A DNA stretch of 64,000 nucleotides from CBDFHC01 sp965247585 (lineage in GTDB: Bacteria > Chloroflexota > Dehalococcoidia > Lucifugimonadales > GCA-2712585), in assembly GCA_965247585.1 (NCBI GenBank), contig CBDFHC010000004.1, positions 558,001-622,000 of the forward strand, written 5' to 3'. The notes beneath the pieces are model-generated. The model ran no database searches and was not told the DNA's origin. It saw nothing but the letters and a program-made list of their open reading frames with translations. Of the stretch, positions 40,437 to 49,810 are shown piece by piece. Made by a program: the position numbers and the translations under genes. Within the stretch, counting starts at the first letter, position 1. Every line of letters begins with the position of its first letter.

Positions 40437-43400
40437 ATGAAGAGGTTGACTGTTTTGGGATTACTGTTTTTGACCCTTGCGCTAAGCGCGACGCTGGCCT
40501 TGGGCCTTGCAAGCTCCAGCGCAAGCGCAGCGGTGTTTGACTGTTTTGGAGCGGCTGACGGAAATCACGTCCTGGCCGTGAACACCACCATCACCTCCGA
40601 CATCACTTGTAACAACCTGACCATTCCCGCGGGCGTAACCCTAACCGTGGACAACAGAGGAGGCGGAAAACTACACGCCACCTTAGATAACAAGATCTAC
40701 ATCAATGCGGCCAACCTTACTGTGGAGGGAAGCATCTCGGCCGTTGGCAGAGGATATCTGGGCGTCGCCAGCGGCACGGGAGGTGGCCCAGGCGGAGGTA
40801 TCGGAAACTGTGGGAGCGCTAGTGGGGCGGGCCACGGCGGGCAGGGTTCGGTGGGCTACTATGGCAGACACTCGTTTGTGCCGCCAGGCAGCAGATACGA
40901 CTCGTCACTGGTGCCCAGCATCTCTGGTTCGGGCGGCGGTGCAAGCACTTGCAGTCCGTATCAAAGGAGAGGAAACGGCGGAGGCGCCATCGGGATTCTC
41001 GTCTCGAATCTATTCCAGCTGAATGGCGTTGTAACAGCGAACGGGACTAATGGTGGCACCATTGTCGGCAACGACGACTCCAGCGGTGGCAGCGGCGGAG
41101 CCATCTACGTCGATACAGACGGCCTTACGGGAACAGGCTCATTCACGGCGAATGCGGGTAATTCCTCCGGCGGCCTGTATAAAGCCGGGTCAAGCTCAGG
41201 CGGGCGGATATTAGTCAGATACAACACCGCCTCCATTCCTTTCGCTTCATCGACGGCGGCGAAAGGGGCCGGGCGAAATTATGGGGTCTCGGAAAACGGA
41301 ACGGTGGCGTTCCATGACAAAGACGACGACGTTTTGACCATCATTGACAGGTTCGATTTTCAGGCGTCGGACGGGCCTAACTTCAACTTCACAACCGTTA
41401 ACGCTAATTCGGTGGTTGATACTTTTGGTACGGTAGCGATAAACGCAACCACCGCAAATCTGAACAACGACAGCATCACCGTCAGGAGCGGGGACGCAAC
41501 TCTAAACGCGACTACCCTAACTATGACAAATAACTCGGTCACCGCCACGGCGGGCAGGCTGACGCTTAAGTCCAAGAATTTCAACGATGCGGGAACGACT
41601 TACGCGGCCAACTCGAAGATCACGCTGGCCCAAACGGGATCAGACATCGGTCAGATAGCCTGGGGCGCCATTGGAAGCGGCGTCCAGAGCCTTAGCGCTC
41701 ATACCAGCATTACCCAGAATAAGATTTACGTGGACAGCGCCGGCGCTCCCGGGCTGAATAGAGCCGCGGACTTGACCCTCTACAACCTGACATTCGGGAA
41801 CCCGGAACCCACCGTGGACCTGGATGACGACGGCACGTTCGAACCTTGCCCTACCTCCCGCTGCACAGTGGTGAGCTATGTGGGCGGCGCCTTCACCTAT
41901 CGCGTAACCGGGTTTACCACCTACAGCTCTCAGGGCCAAGCAGCCGATGCAGATGGTGACGGGGTCCTTGACGGGGTGGACAACTGCCCTAATACGCCTA
42001 ACCCTAATCAGACCGACACTGACGCCGACGGGCTAGGTAACGCCTGCGATCCCGATGATGACAACGACGGCGTCAGCGACGCCGCCGAGCTGGCGGCGGG
42101 CTCCGACCCGCTGAACGCCGCGTCCACTCCCGAGGTGTGCGACGGGCAGGACAATGACCTGGCCGGCCAGGTTGACGAGGGCTTCGCGGACACGGACGGC
42201 GACGGCATCGCCGATTGCGTTGACCCGGACGATGATAACGACGGCGTCAGCGACGCTGCCGAGTTGGCGGCGGGCTCCGACCCGCTGAACGCCGCCTCCA
42301 CTCCCGAGGTGTGCGACGGGCAGGACAATGACCTGGACGGCCAGGTTGACGAGGGCTTCGCGGACACGGACGGCGACGGCATCGCCGATTGCGTTGACCC
42401 GGACGATGACGGGGACGGAGCCAGCGACGCCGCCGAGCTGGCGGCGGGCTCCGACCCGTTGAACGCCGCGTCCACCCCAGAGGTTTGCGACGGGCTGGAC
42501 AACGACCTGGACGGCCTGGTTGACGAAGGGTTCGCGGATACCGACGGTGACGGCATCGCAGATTGCGTGGACCCGACGCCGCTGGGTGACGTGATCCCCG
42601 GGTTGGACCTGCTGGAGACGGACCCGGCGAACACGTTCTACGATTTCTCGATCAGCCCGATACCGGCGGACTTCTTTGGACCGGGATCGGCGCCGTTGGG
42701 TGGGATTATCCAACTCAAAGGGTTGCCGTTGGACCCGGCCAACCAGGGCACGACGGATACGATTGTGCGGCGGAAGGACCCGGCGAACCTGCCGGGCAAT
42801 GGCAGCTCAGACACCATTGCGATTGAGATGGTGGAGCTGTCGTTGACGAGTGCGCAGCCGGTAACGGTGACCTTTCCCGATGGTCCGGAGCTATGGGACC
42901 TCAAGGTTGACCTTTCCCCGGTCCAACCGTCGCAAGGGACCATGACAATAACCAAGACGGACGAAAACGGCGGGACGTTCACTTCGGAGTTGAACGTGCA
43001 GCCGAAGTTCATATTCGCCCGCCAAGGCGACGGTGAATTACGGGTGCTGGACACAGGGGCGCTGGGGCTGCCGCCCACGCAACTGATGTCTCCGGACACG
43101 TCCTGGGATTACGACTGCCAGCCGCCGCAGCTAATAGCGCCAGGGGATTTCTGCCCCGGAAGCACGGAGCACCAAGGGGCCGGGGCCACCCACACCGTAG
43201 TCTCGGCGGAGGCGGACAGCGACCAGGATACGGTGGGGGACAGCCGGGACAATTGCCCTAACACGGCCAATCCTGACCAGACGGACACGGACGGGGACGG
43301 GCTGGGAGACGCCTGCGACCTGGACGATGACAACGACGGGTTCCTGGACGGGGTGGACTTGTGCCCGCTGGTGGCGGGCACGGTGAACGGCTGTCCTGAC

Positions 43401-45137
43401 AGCGACGGTGACGGTGTGGAAGACCTGAACGACAACTGCGTCAACACTCCCGACCCCGACCAGACGGACACCGACGGAGATGGGTTTGGCAACCCTTGCG
43501 ACCGCGACGATGACAACGACGGCAGTCCAGATACTCGGGATGCTTTCCCGCTAGACCCCACTGAATTTGCAGATGCTGACGGGGACGGGATAGGCAACAA
43601 CGCCGACCCGGACGATGACAACGACGGTGTGGCCGACACCAACGACCGGTTCCCGTTCGACCCGACCGAATGGGCAGACAACGATAGAGACCACGTGGGC
43701 GACAACGCCGATCCCGATGACGACAACGACGGAATATACGATTCGGTGGATACAAATCCGCTGGTGCGCTCACTCCAATTCACCGACGGCAATACATTCG
43801 GCCTGGTTGACTATTCGTCCAACACAGCTTTCTTCCAAAGAATCAGATGCAATCAGAGACCAAATACTTGCGTGCGTGTGGAGGATGCCCCGAACCCTGG
43901 AGTCGGGGTAAGAGTGAAAACTCTGATTTCCCAGGCCTCGGTCAACAAGGTCCTATTCACCCACTGTGCGGGGCAGACAAAAACGAGCCTCTTCACGAGG
44001 AGCCCTTTGGTAACAGGAACCATCGCGGACATCACCTGCGTTGGTAGCTCGTCCAGGGTCCATGCGGTAAAAGGTCCGCTAAGCGTCGCAAAACGCCAGC
44101 TCGGGTTCCGTAGGTTGTGCAGGCCCTCCTGCATTCTCGTGCCCAGGTATACCTGGTCTTTCCGCACAACCCTGGAAACCAGCCAAACGGTCACCATGAG
44201 CGCCATCACCGCCGATCCTGGGAACATCGAAAGCATCACCGTAGAGATCTACCTTTCCGAGTTGGACGAATCAGGGGAGGAGTTGCCCGGCGAGGAGCTA
44301 CGCGCTACCGTTGTTCTAGGTCCAGGGCAGGCGATGGACGTCTCAGAACCAGGAGATGGATCCGGAGGAGTGGTCCTGACCAACTTAGGTCCTGGTCCGG
44401 TGACCCTAACGGTTGACGGTGAGGAGTTGGAGTTGGCGGTAGGCGACACTCACGTGTTTAGCCCTAACCTGCCGCCGGTTGCGGATGCGGGAGACGACCA
44501 GGTAATAGAATGGACGGCGGGGGGGACCACGGTGACGCTGGATGGCGGCGGCTCCAGCGACCCCGACGATGACACCCTGACTTACGCGTGGTCCGGTGAT
44601 CTGGAAACAGCTAGCGGGGTTTCGCCCACGCTGGCGGTACCGGGCCTGGGGACGTACATAGTGACGCTGGTGGTCAACGACGGTACGGTGGACAGCGACC
44701 CGGTTACGGTGTCTATCACGGTGGAGGACACCACGGCGCCTGACATCAACGGCGCGTCGGCGGACCCGTCAGTCTTATGGGCGCCGAACCACAAGATGCG
44801 GGCGGTTACGGTGAGCGTCGATGTCTCAGACGCCTGCGACGCCAATCCCACCTGCCGGATTGTGTCCATCATCAGCGACGAGGACGAAAACGGCAGCGGC
44901 GACGGCAACACGGCGCCTGACTACGAGATCAAAGGCGCCCTCACGGCAGACCTTCGGGCGGAGCGATCAGGGAATGGTGATGGCCGGGTCGACACCATCA
45001 CCATTGAGTGCACGGACGCGTCGGGGAACACATCCAGCTCGGAGGTCGAGGTAAGCGTGCCCCACGACCAAGGCAACGGTGGCGGCGGTGGACCCGTGGC
45101 CAGCAGCGCCGGTGGCAATGGCAAGGGGAAGAAGTAA
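40437..45137 (+). CDS. Large exported protein with TSP3-type calcium repeats and PKD-like domain
   Basis: 1566 residues; ATG 40437 follows AGGAGG. The signal peptide (RLTVLGLLFLTLALSATLAL, cleaved near ASA-AVF) is followed by a Gly/Ser/Asn-rich region to about residue 480 with the look of a right-handed beta-helix. Next comes an Asp-rich block of thrombospondin-3-like D-x-D-x-D-G motifs (DADGDGVLDGVDNCPN), three 58-residue repeats with CDGQDNDLDGQVDEGF, a middle domain (about 720-920), a second TSP3 block, a domain with an RxxCRPSC segment, and a PKD-like domain (PPVADAGDDQ, YAWSGDLE). The tail is Gly/Lys-rich with no sorting motif. Probably a calcium-stabilised adhesin or sheath protein. Confidence 0.85.
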   Translation: MKRLTVLGLLFLTLALSATLALGLASSSASAAVFDCFGAADGNHVLAVNTTITSDITCNNLTIPAGVTLTVDNRGGGKLHATLDNKIYINAANLTVEGSISAVGRGYLGVASGTGGGPGGGIGNCGSASGAGHGGQGSVGYYGRHSFVPPGSRYDSSLVPSISGSGGGASTCSPYQRRGNGGGAIGILVSNLFQLNGVVTANGTNGGTIVGNDDSSGGSGGAIYVDTDGLTGTGSFTANAGNSSGGLYKAGSSSGGRILVRYNTASIPFASSTAAKGAGRNYGVSENGTVAFHDKDDDVLTIIDRFDFQASDGPNFNFTTVNANSVVDTFGTVAINATTANLNNDSITVRSGDATLNATTLTMTNNSVTATAGRLTLKSKNFNDAGTTYAANSKITLAQTGSDIGQIAWGAIGSGVQSLSAHTSITQNKIYVDSAGAPGLNRAADLTLYNLTFGNPEPTVDLDDDGTFEPCPTSRCTVVSYVGGAFTYRVTGFTTYSSQGQAADADGDGVLDGVDNCPNTPNPNQTDTDADGLGNACDPDDDNDGVSDAAELAAGSDPLNAASTPEVCDGQDNDLAGQVDEGFADTDGDGIADCVDPDDDNDGVSDAAELAAGSDPLNAASTPEVCDGQDNDLDGQVDEGFADTDGDGIADCVDPDDDGDGASDAAELAAGSDPLNAASTPEVCDGLDNDLDGLVDEGFADTDGDGIADCVDPTPLGDVIPGLDLLETDPANTFYDFSISPIPADFFGPGSAPLGGIIQLKGLPLDPANQGTTDTIVRRKDPANLPGNGSSDTIAIEMVELSLTSAQPVTVTFPDGPELWDLKVDLSPVQPSQGTMTITKTDENGGTFTSELNVQPKFIFARQGDGELRVLDTGALGLPPTQLMSPDTSWDYDCQPPQLIAPGDFCPGSTEHQGAGATHTVVSAEADSDQDTVGDSRDNCPNTANPDQTDTDGDGLGDACDLDDDNDGFLDGVDLCPLVAGTVNGCPDSDGDGVEDLNDNCVNTPDPDQTDTDGDGFGNPCDRDDDNDGSPDTRDAFPLDPTEFADADGDGIGNNADPDDDNDGVADTNDRFPFDPTEWADNDRDHVGDNADPDDDNDGIYDSVDTNPLVRSLQFTDGNTFGLVDYSSNTAFFQRIRCNQRPNTCVRVEDAPNPGVGVRVKTLISQASVNKVLFTHCAGQTKTSLFTRSPLVTGTIADITCVGSSSRVHAVKGPLSVAKRQLGFRRLCRPSCILVPRYTWSFRTTLETSQTVTMSAITADPGNIESITVEIYLSELDESGEELPGEELRATVVLGPGQAMDVSEPGDGSGGVVLTNLGPGPVTLTVDGEELELAVGDTHVFSPNLPPVADAGDDQVIEWTAGGTTVTLDGGGSSDPDDDTLTYAWSGDLETASGVSPTLAVPGLGTYIVTLVVNDGTVDSDPVTVSITVEDTTAPDINGASADPSVLWAPNHKMRAVTVSVDVSDACDANPTCRIVSIISDEDENGSGDGNTAPDYEIKGALTADLRAERSGNGDGRVDTITIECTDASGNTSSSEVEVSVPHDQGNGGGGGPVASSAGGNGKGKK
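42051..42572 (+). repeat. Three tandem 174-base repeats inside the surface-protein gene
   Basis: Units begin at 42051, 42225 and 42399, each exactly 174 bases (58 codons). They are nearly identical at DNA level; unit 1 reads DNDLAGQ, unit 2 DNDLDGQ and unit 3 DNDLDGL. Recent duplication or gene conversion is likely. Confidence 0.95.
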
Positions 45138-45164
45138 GCCTTAGCCAGCAAGAATGGGAGCAAC

Positions 45165-45200
45165 AAAAAGACGCCCCGGTGAAATCCGGGGCGTCTTTTT
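45165..45200. terminator. Strong bidirectional terminator
   Basis: AAAAAGACGCCCCGG (45165-45179) pairs perfectly with CCGGGGCGTCTTTTT (45186-45200) around TGAAAT. T runs on both strands let it serve the surface-protein gene and the convergent ROK gene. Confidence 0.95.
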
Positions 45201-45308
45201 CTCTTGACGGGCCAGGATTGTCCGGCGGTGGATGGTGGTTGCAGAGACGCCGTCCTGGCAGGCAATCTGTTTCGAGCGCCGTGGAAAAACGGGATCGTGG
45301 GAAATGCG

Positions 45309-46277
45309 TTACGAGATGAGGCCGGCATCGGCGAAGATTACACCGGCGGCGCCGATGATGCCGCCATCGTCGCCCAACTCCCCCTGGACGATGGGGGCGG
45401 GGGGACGGATGCGGATGAGCTCCGCCAGCCGCTGCCGGGCGGGCTCCAGGATAAGGTCTCCCGCCAGGGCCACCTGCCCGCTGATAACGACCAATTTGGG
45501 GTCCAGGATCGGGAGGAGGGCGGCCAGCGCCTGACCGATGTAACGGCCGGTGTCGCGGAAGGTCTCGATGGCCAAGGCGTCACATTGCTGGGCGGCCTGG
45601 AATATCATCAGTGACGTGAGGCTGTCCAAGTCACCGCGTACGGTACCGCCAAGGCTGGAGGGGCGGCCGCTTTCGATGGCCTCCCGGGCGCGGCGGACGA
45701 TGTTGGGACCGGAGGCGAAGGCCTCCAAACAGCCGCGGGCGCCGCAGCCGCAAAGGGGGCCGTCAGGGTCCAGGATGAAGTGGCCGATGTGCCCGGCGGA
45801 GCCGGACTCGCCATGGTAGATGCGGCCGTTGAAGATGACGCCGCCGCCCACACCGGTGCCCAGGGTGAGGAGGGCCAAGTGGTCGGCGCCGCGGCCCGCC
45901 CCCATCCAGCGTTCGCCGAAGGCGGTCATCTGGCTGTCGTTGTCCAGGGTGATAGCCAAACCCAGCGCGTCTTCCAGCGTTCGCTTCAATGGGACGTTGT
46001 ACCATTTCAAATTAGGGCTGTTGATTATTATTCCGGCCTGGGGGTCCAAGGGTCCGGGTGCGGCGATGCCGACGCCAACCACCGGCGACGGCGCTTGGGA
46101 AAGGGTCTCTTTGATTAGGGCGACCATGTCCCGAATTACGGCGTCGCTACCGCGGGGGGAGTTGGTGGGGCGGGAGTGCCGGACGCGTACCTCGCCTTCC
46201 CGGGAGACGAGGGCAGCGCGGATGTTGGTGCCGCCCAGGTCAAACCCGACGGCCCAGTTAGTATGACTGGTAGACAT
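45309..46277 (-). CDS. ROK-family sugar kinase (glucokinase-like)
   Basis: 322 residues. The ATP-binding start WAVGFDLGGTNIRAALV and the phosphate loop LLTLGTGVGGGVIFNGR are intact, and the ROK zinc site GHIGHFILDPDG... with CGCGARGCLEAFASG is complete. The sugar-binding NSPNLKWYN segment and ITLDNDSQMTAFGE with the catalytic Asp suggest glucokinase or a related hexose/hexosamine kinase. There is no N-terminal winged helix, so it is a kinase and not a ROK repressor. A GGAGG site precedes ATG 46277. It is alone between a terminator and a repeat-filled gap. Confidence 0.9.
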   Translation of the reverse strand: MSTSHTNWAVGFDLGGTNIRAALVSREGEVRVRHSRPTNSPRGSDAVIRDMVALIKETLSQAPSPVVGVGIAAPGPLDPQAGIIINSPNLKWYNVPLKRTLEDALGLAITLDNDSQMTAFGERWMGAGRGADHLALLTLGTGVGGGVIFNGRIYHGESGSAGHIGHFILDPDGPLCGCGARGCLEAFASGPNIVRRAREAIESGRPSSLGGTVRGDLDSLTSLMIFQAAQQCDALAIETFRDTGRYIGQALAALLPILDPKLVVISGQVALAGDLILEPARQRLAELIRIRPPAPIVQGELGDDGGIIGAAGVIFADAGLIS

Positions 46278-46355
46278 TCGGCCTCCGGATCCTGATTAAC
46301 AACGGTCTCGATTCGTTGTGCCGATCAGCTGGTGCGATGGTTATCTACTCCTAAG

Positions 46356-46495
46356 GGCTACAAATCGTAGGTTGGTGGTTCTCACCCACCCGCCCAGGAA
46401 GGTTTTTAAAACGATTTTCTGAGGGACACCCTCAGACTCCCGCCAGGGGGGTTATCCCCCCCTGGACTCCCCCTTGCTGGGTGTCCTTCAAGGAA
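46356..46495. repeat. Dispersed hairpin repeat module C, copy 3
   Basis: GGCTACAAATCGTAGGTTGG, GGTTTTTAAAACGATTTTCT, hairpin 1 at 46419-46435 and hairpin 2 CCAGGGGGG-TTAT-CCCCCCCTGG (46443-46465), then CTCCCCCTTGCTGGGTGTCC. Extends further into the 3' part shared with copy 2 (TCCTTCAAGG). Confidence 0.85.
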
Positions 46496-46598
46496 CGATG
46501 TACCCATATTCTCGGCGATCAGCCATTGCGATGGGTATGGCTAACGCAGAGGGTTGATGTTGCCCACTCGAAAGCTCCTGATTGCTGGAGGGGAAGCA

Positions 46599-46648
46599 GT
46601 ATGGGCTCGTCCGTGGAGAGCCTCAGGATGAGCGGGTTGGAGGCGTAG
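46599..46648. repeat. Dispersed repeat module B, copy 3
   Basis: TATGGGCTCGTCCGTGGAGA, CCTCAGGATGAGCGGGTTGG and AGGCGTAG. Here module B occurs without module A, so the modules can be separated. The 46278-46710 gap otherwise holds no gene. Confidence 0.75.
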
Positions 46649-46710
46649 ATCTATATTTCAGGCGATGGCATTGACACGAAAGGGTGGGGCTAGCTGGCCT
46701 GGGCGGAGAC

Positions 46711-47715
46711 CTACTTCAGGGCCGCGGCGACGGCCTCAAGTTGGACGGCGAGGCTGCGGAAGTGGTCGAAGTTCAGGGCTTGAGCGGCGTCGCACATAGC
46801 GACCGCAGGGTTCGGGTGGACGTCTACGATGACGCCGTGGGCGCCGGCGGCAATGCCCGCCAGGGCCATGGGGACCACCAGGTCGCGGCTGCCGGTGCCG
46901 TGGCTGGGATCAACGATTATGGGCAGATGGCTGAGCTTCTTGATGACGGGCACGGCGGCCAAATCCATTGTAAAGCGGGTGAACTGCTCAAAGGTGCGGA
47001 TGCCCCGCTCGCAGAGGACGACCTGGGAGTTGCCGCCGGAGAGGATGTATTCGGCGGCCAGGAGCCACTCCTCATAGGAAGAAGAGAAGCCTCGCTTGAG
47101 AAGGACGGGTTTATCCGTTTTGCCGACGGCGTCCAGCAGGTTGAAGTTCTGGGCGTTGCGGGTGCCGATTTGGAGCATATCGGCGTAGGAAGCGACCATG
47201 CCAACATCCTCGGTGGCCATGACCTCGGTGACGATGGGGAGACCATACTTTTCCCGGGCATCGGCGAGTATCTTGAGGCCCTGTACGCCCATGCCGCGGA
47301 AGCTGTAGGGAGAGGTGCGGGGTTTGAATGCGCCGCCGCGAAGGATCTGGCCGCCGCGCGCCTTGACCTCGGCGGCAGTCGCCATCACCTGCTCTTCGCT
47401 CTCAACGGCGCAGGGACCGGCGAGGAGCACCGGGTCCGGTCCGCCGATGACGGCGTCACCAACTTTGACCAAGGTGTCGTCTTCCTTGAACTCCCGGGTG
47501 GCCAGCTTGAAGGGTTTCGAGATCCGGACGACTTCGGCCACGCCTGGAAAGAGCTCCAACTCCGGCTGGAGATCTGTGGTGATCTGGCCCACCACACCGA
47601 TAACGGTGCGCTCTTCGCCCTGGGAGAGATGGCCCTTAAGCCCCCGGCTTTCGATACGCTTTCGAACTTCATCGATCTGCTGCTGGGTGCTGCCGGCTTT
47701 CATTACGACTATCAA
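46711..47715 (-). CDS. aroF: 3-deoxy-7-phosphoheptulonate (DAHP) synthase, type I-beta
   Basis: 334 residues. It joins erythrose-4-phosphate and PEP in the first step of the shikimate pathway. The N-terminal ACT-like domain (MIVVMKAGSTQQQIDEVRKR) identifies the I-beta form. The barrel shows DPVLLAGPCAVESEEQ, LRGGAFKPRTSPYSFRG, PVLLKRGFSSSYEEWLLAAE and IIVDPSHGTGSRDLV. The MIVVMK start is conserved in the family, so the TTG at 47715 is preferred to ATG 47703. Downstream of trpA and aroH on the same strand, it completes a three-gene aromatic set. The ACT-like domain usually mediates feedback inhibition. Confidence 0.95.
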   Translation of the reverse strand: MIVVMKAGSTQQQIDEVRKRIESRGLKGHLSQGEERTVIGVVGQITTDLQPELELFPGVAEVVRISKPFKLATREFKEDDTLVKVGDAVIGGPDPVLLAGPCAVESEEQVMATAAEVKARGGQILRGGAFKPRTSPYSFRGMGVQGLKILADAREKYGLPIVTEVMATEDVGMVASYADMLQIGTRNAQNFNLLDAVGKTDKPVLLKRGFSSSYEEWLLAAEYILSGGNSQVVLCERGIRTFEQFTRFTMDLAAVPVIKKLSHLPIIVDPSHGTGSRDLVVPMALAGIAAGAHGVIVDVHPNPAVAMCDAAQALNFDHFRSLAVQLEAVAAALK

Positions 47716-47749
47716 GGGATACGTACCGTCCTTCCTAGATAAGGGGAGG

Positions 47750-48118
47750 TTAAGAGTCCAGGCCCTGAGACCTCAAGTCCTTGGCGTCTTTAAGATAAAC
47801 ATATTGTAACTCTTGGGGCGTCTTATCAGTATTGACCATCAAGAGGACGCGAATGCAGCGGGGAAGGGCGTTGGGGACGGCCATCTCATGGGCGCACATC
47901 AGGGCCACGTTCATCCATCCCATCTGCCGGGCCACCTGGGCAGGGAATACGGCGTTGAGGTCCGGGGTGGTGGTGAACCATGCGGCGGCCACCTGGGACT
48001 CTTCAATCTGGTTGACGCTGACCATCTCCTGTAGAAGCTCTTGAGTGGCGGAGAGGATCTCCTCCCGGGTGTTAGCGTTGGCGGTGGTAGCGCCGCGGAT
48101 GCCCCAGCAGGCGGTCAT
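47750..48118 (-). CDS. aroH: Chorismate mutase, AroH type
   Basis: 122 residues, the length of the trimeric Bacillus-type monofunctional mutase, which turns chorismate into prephenate for Phe and Tyr. It begins with CWGIRGATTANANTREEI, where Arg8 matches the active-site Arg7 of B. subtilis; MCAHEMAVPNALPRCIRVLL carries the Cys, Glu and Arg of the substrate site. The ATG shares its A with the TAA stop of trpA (TAATG), indicating translational coupling. aroF follows 34 bases downstream. Confidence 0.95.
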   Translation of the reverse strand: MTACWGIRGATTANANTREEILSATQELLQEMVSVNQIEESQVAAAWFTTTPDLNAVFPAQVARQMGWMNVALMCAHEMAVPNALPRCIRVLLMVNTDKTPQELQYVYLKDAKDLRSQGLDS

Positions 48119-48939
48119 TAGTGGACGTCCTCGATGGCCGCGGGGGCCGTTCCGAGGAGCTCTCGGACGAAGCAGACGGCGCTGGAGACTATGCGGTCAG
48201 GTGGAGCGTCCTGGACGGCGCGGATGAGGGCGCTGCCGACGATGGCGGCATCGGCGACGGTGGCGAGGGTGTCCATGTGTTCGCGGCGGGAGACGCCGAA
48301 GCCCACGGCCACGGGGAGTTGGGTGTGGCGGCGCACCCTGGCCACCAGGTCACTGACCTGGGAGGGGAGGGCTTCGCGGGCGCCGGTGACGCCGGTGACG
48401 CTGACGCAGTAGATAAAACCGGAGGCGTCCCGGCAGGATTTGGCTATACGAGCGTCAGAGCTGGTGGGGGCGAGCAGTGGAATGAGGTCCAGACCCAAGG
48501 GGCGGCACAGTTTCAGCAGAGGGTCAGACTCCTCGGCTGGAAGGTCGGGGACGATGAGGCCGTCCAGCCCGGCATCGGCGGCGGCGTGGCAGAAGGGCTG
48601 GAGGCCGAAGGAGTAGATGGGGTTGTAATAGCCCATGAGTACCAGCGGGGTGTCCGGGATTTTGGGCCGCAGGCGGGCGACCAAGTCCACGCAGTCTTTG
48701 AGGGTGACTCCCTGGCGAAGGGCGTGAAAGCTGGACGCCTGGATGGTGGCGCCATCGGCCAAGGGATCGCTGAAGGGGACGCCGATCTCGATGCCGTCAG
48801 CGCCGGCTTCGACCAAGGCGGGAATAAGCTGCTCGGTGGCTTCCAGGTCCGGGAACCCGGCGGTGAGGAAGAGGAAAAGGCCGGTCCTTTGCTGGGCTTT
48901 TATCTGAGCGAATTTATGCTGGATGCGGTTGGAGGCCAT
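48118..48939 (-). CDS. trpA: Tryptophan synthase, alpha subunit
   Basis: 273 residues. Cleaves indole-3-glycerol phosphate to indole, which passes to the beta subunit. GADGIEIGVPFSDPLADGAT holds catalytic Glu51 and Asp62; ALRQGVTLKDCVDLVARL, YYNPIYSFG and the phosphate loop VGFGVSRREHMDTLA are all present. trpB is not in the window. It is the first gene of trpA-aroH-aroF, an order that links tryptophan with the common pathway and with the Phe/Tyr branch. The ribosome site is weak. Confidence 0.95.
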   Translation of the reverse strand: MASNRIQHKFAQIKAQQRTGLFLFLTAGFPDLEATEQLIPALVEAGADGIEIGVPFSDPLADGATIQASSFHALRQGVTLKDCVDLVARLRPKIPDTPLVLMGYYNPIYSFGLQPFCHAAADAGLDGLIVPDLPAEESDPLLKLCRPLGLDLIPLLAPTSSDARIAKSCRDASGFIYCVSVTGVTGAREALPSQVSDLVARVRRHTQLPVAVGFGVSRREHMDTLATVADAAIVGSALIRAVQDAPPDRIVSSAVCFVRELLGTAPAAIEDVH

Positions 48940-49001
48940 GCCTAGAGCAGCGGTTGGAATGGGGGCAAGTATAGCACAGGGATGCGCGGCGCCGGACGAG
49001 G

Positions 49002-49694
49002 CTAACTAGCCACGGTGACGATGAAAACCAGGGCGTTGTGGGCCCCGTGGACCAGGAAGCAGGGAAGGATGGAGCGGGTGCGAACGAAGAGGAAGGCCAG
49101 CAGGAGACCTATGAGGAAGGTGGGAAGAATCAGATTGACGTGAAGGGCGCCAAAGAGGAGGGAGCTTCCGATGACGCCTCCGGTGACGCCGAAGCGCCGC
49201 GCCAGGCCCTGTAAGGCGAAACCGCGGAAGAAGACCTCTTCCGCCAAAGGTCCCACGCCGGCAAAGAGAACGCCGCTAACCAGGCCGGTAGCAATGGTAA
49301 ATTCTGGAAGCTCCGGTGGCTCCAGGGCTTCGGCGGAGAAGTAGTCTACCAGGACACTGTAGACGCCGTTGAGCAGCAGGGATAGGAAGAGGACGCCCAA
49401 AGGGAGGAGCCAGAGGGCGGCGGGGGAAGAGCGCGGGGCGCGAAAGCCCAAGAGGGAGACGGGGGAGCGGTGCTTTAGAGGGCCGAAGAGCCAGGAGACG
49501 CCAAAGAGGATGAGGCTGACACCGGCGACGCCGACGATTATTGAGGCAGGGGAAAGGACGCCTGTGTCTTCGGTCACGGCGGCGAGGACGGCGGCCAAAC
49601 CGATACTGGCGACGATTACCGCCGCGAGGGCGGCGGCAACATCCAGGGATTTCCAGGGGACATATAGGGGAGGGGGCTTATCCACGTCAGACAT
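49002..49694 (-). CDS. CPBP-family intramembrane metalloprotease
   Basis: 230 residues with about seven hydrophobic spans. The ABI/CPBP motifs are complete: EEVFFRGFALQGLARRFG (motif 1, Glu-Glu-x3-Arg), then SSLLFGALHVNLILPTFLIG with His (motif 2), and LVHGAHNALVF with His and Asn (motif 3/4). These proteins cleave prenylated or membrane proteins, or process bacteriocins; the substrate here is unknown. No bacteriocin genes are nearby. It diverges from the lactonase-type gene at 49811. Confidence 0.9.
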   Translation of the reverse strand: MSDVDKPPPLYVPWKSLDVAAALAAVIVASIGLAAVLAAVTEDTGVLSPASIIVGVAGVSLILFGVSWLFGPLKHRSPVSLLGFRAPRSSPAALWLLPLGVLFLSLLLNGVYSVLVDYFSAEALEPPELPEFTIATGLVSGVLFAGVGPLAEEVFFRGFALQGLARRFGVTGGVIGSSLLFGALHVNLILPTFLIGLLLAFLFVRTRSILPCFLVHGAHNALVFIVTVAS

Positions 49695-49810
49695 TTCGGA
49701 GGGTTAAAAGCTAACACGGCGGAGCGTGTGGGCGCCAGCGGCGTTGACCGGCGAAGCGCAGTTAGTTAGGCTTGGAGCGTTCGGTCTGGACAATTAAGGG
49801 AGGTAGCCAA

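Noticed and set aside
42008..43792. Ser/Pro-rich minus-strand open frames opposite the surface-protein repeats
   Set aside because: They arise from the Asp/Gly-rich repeat codons on the sense strand and have no independent support.
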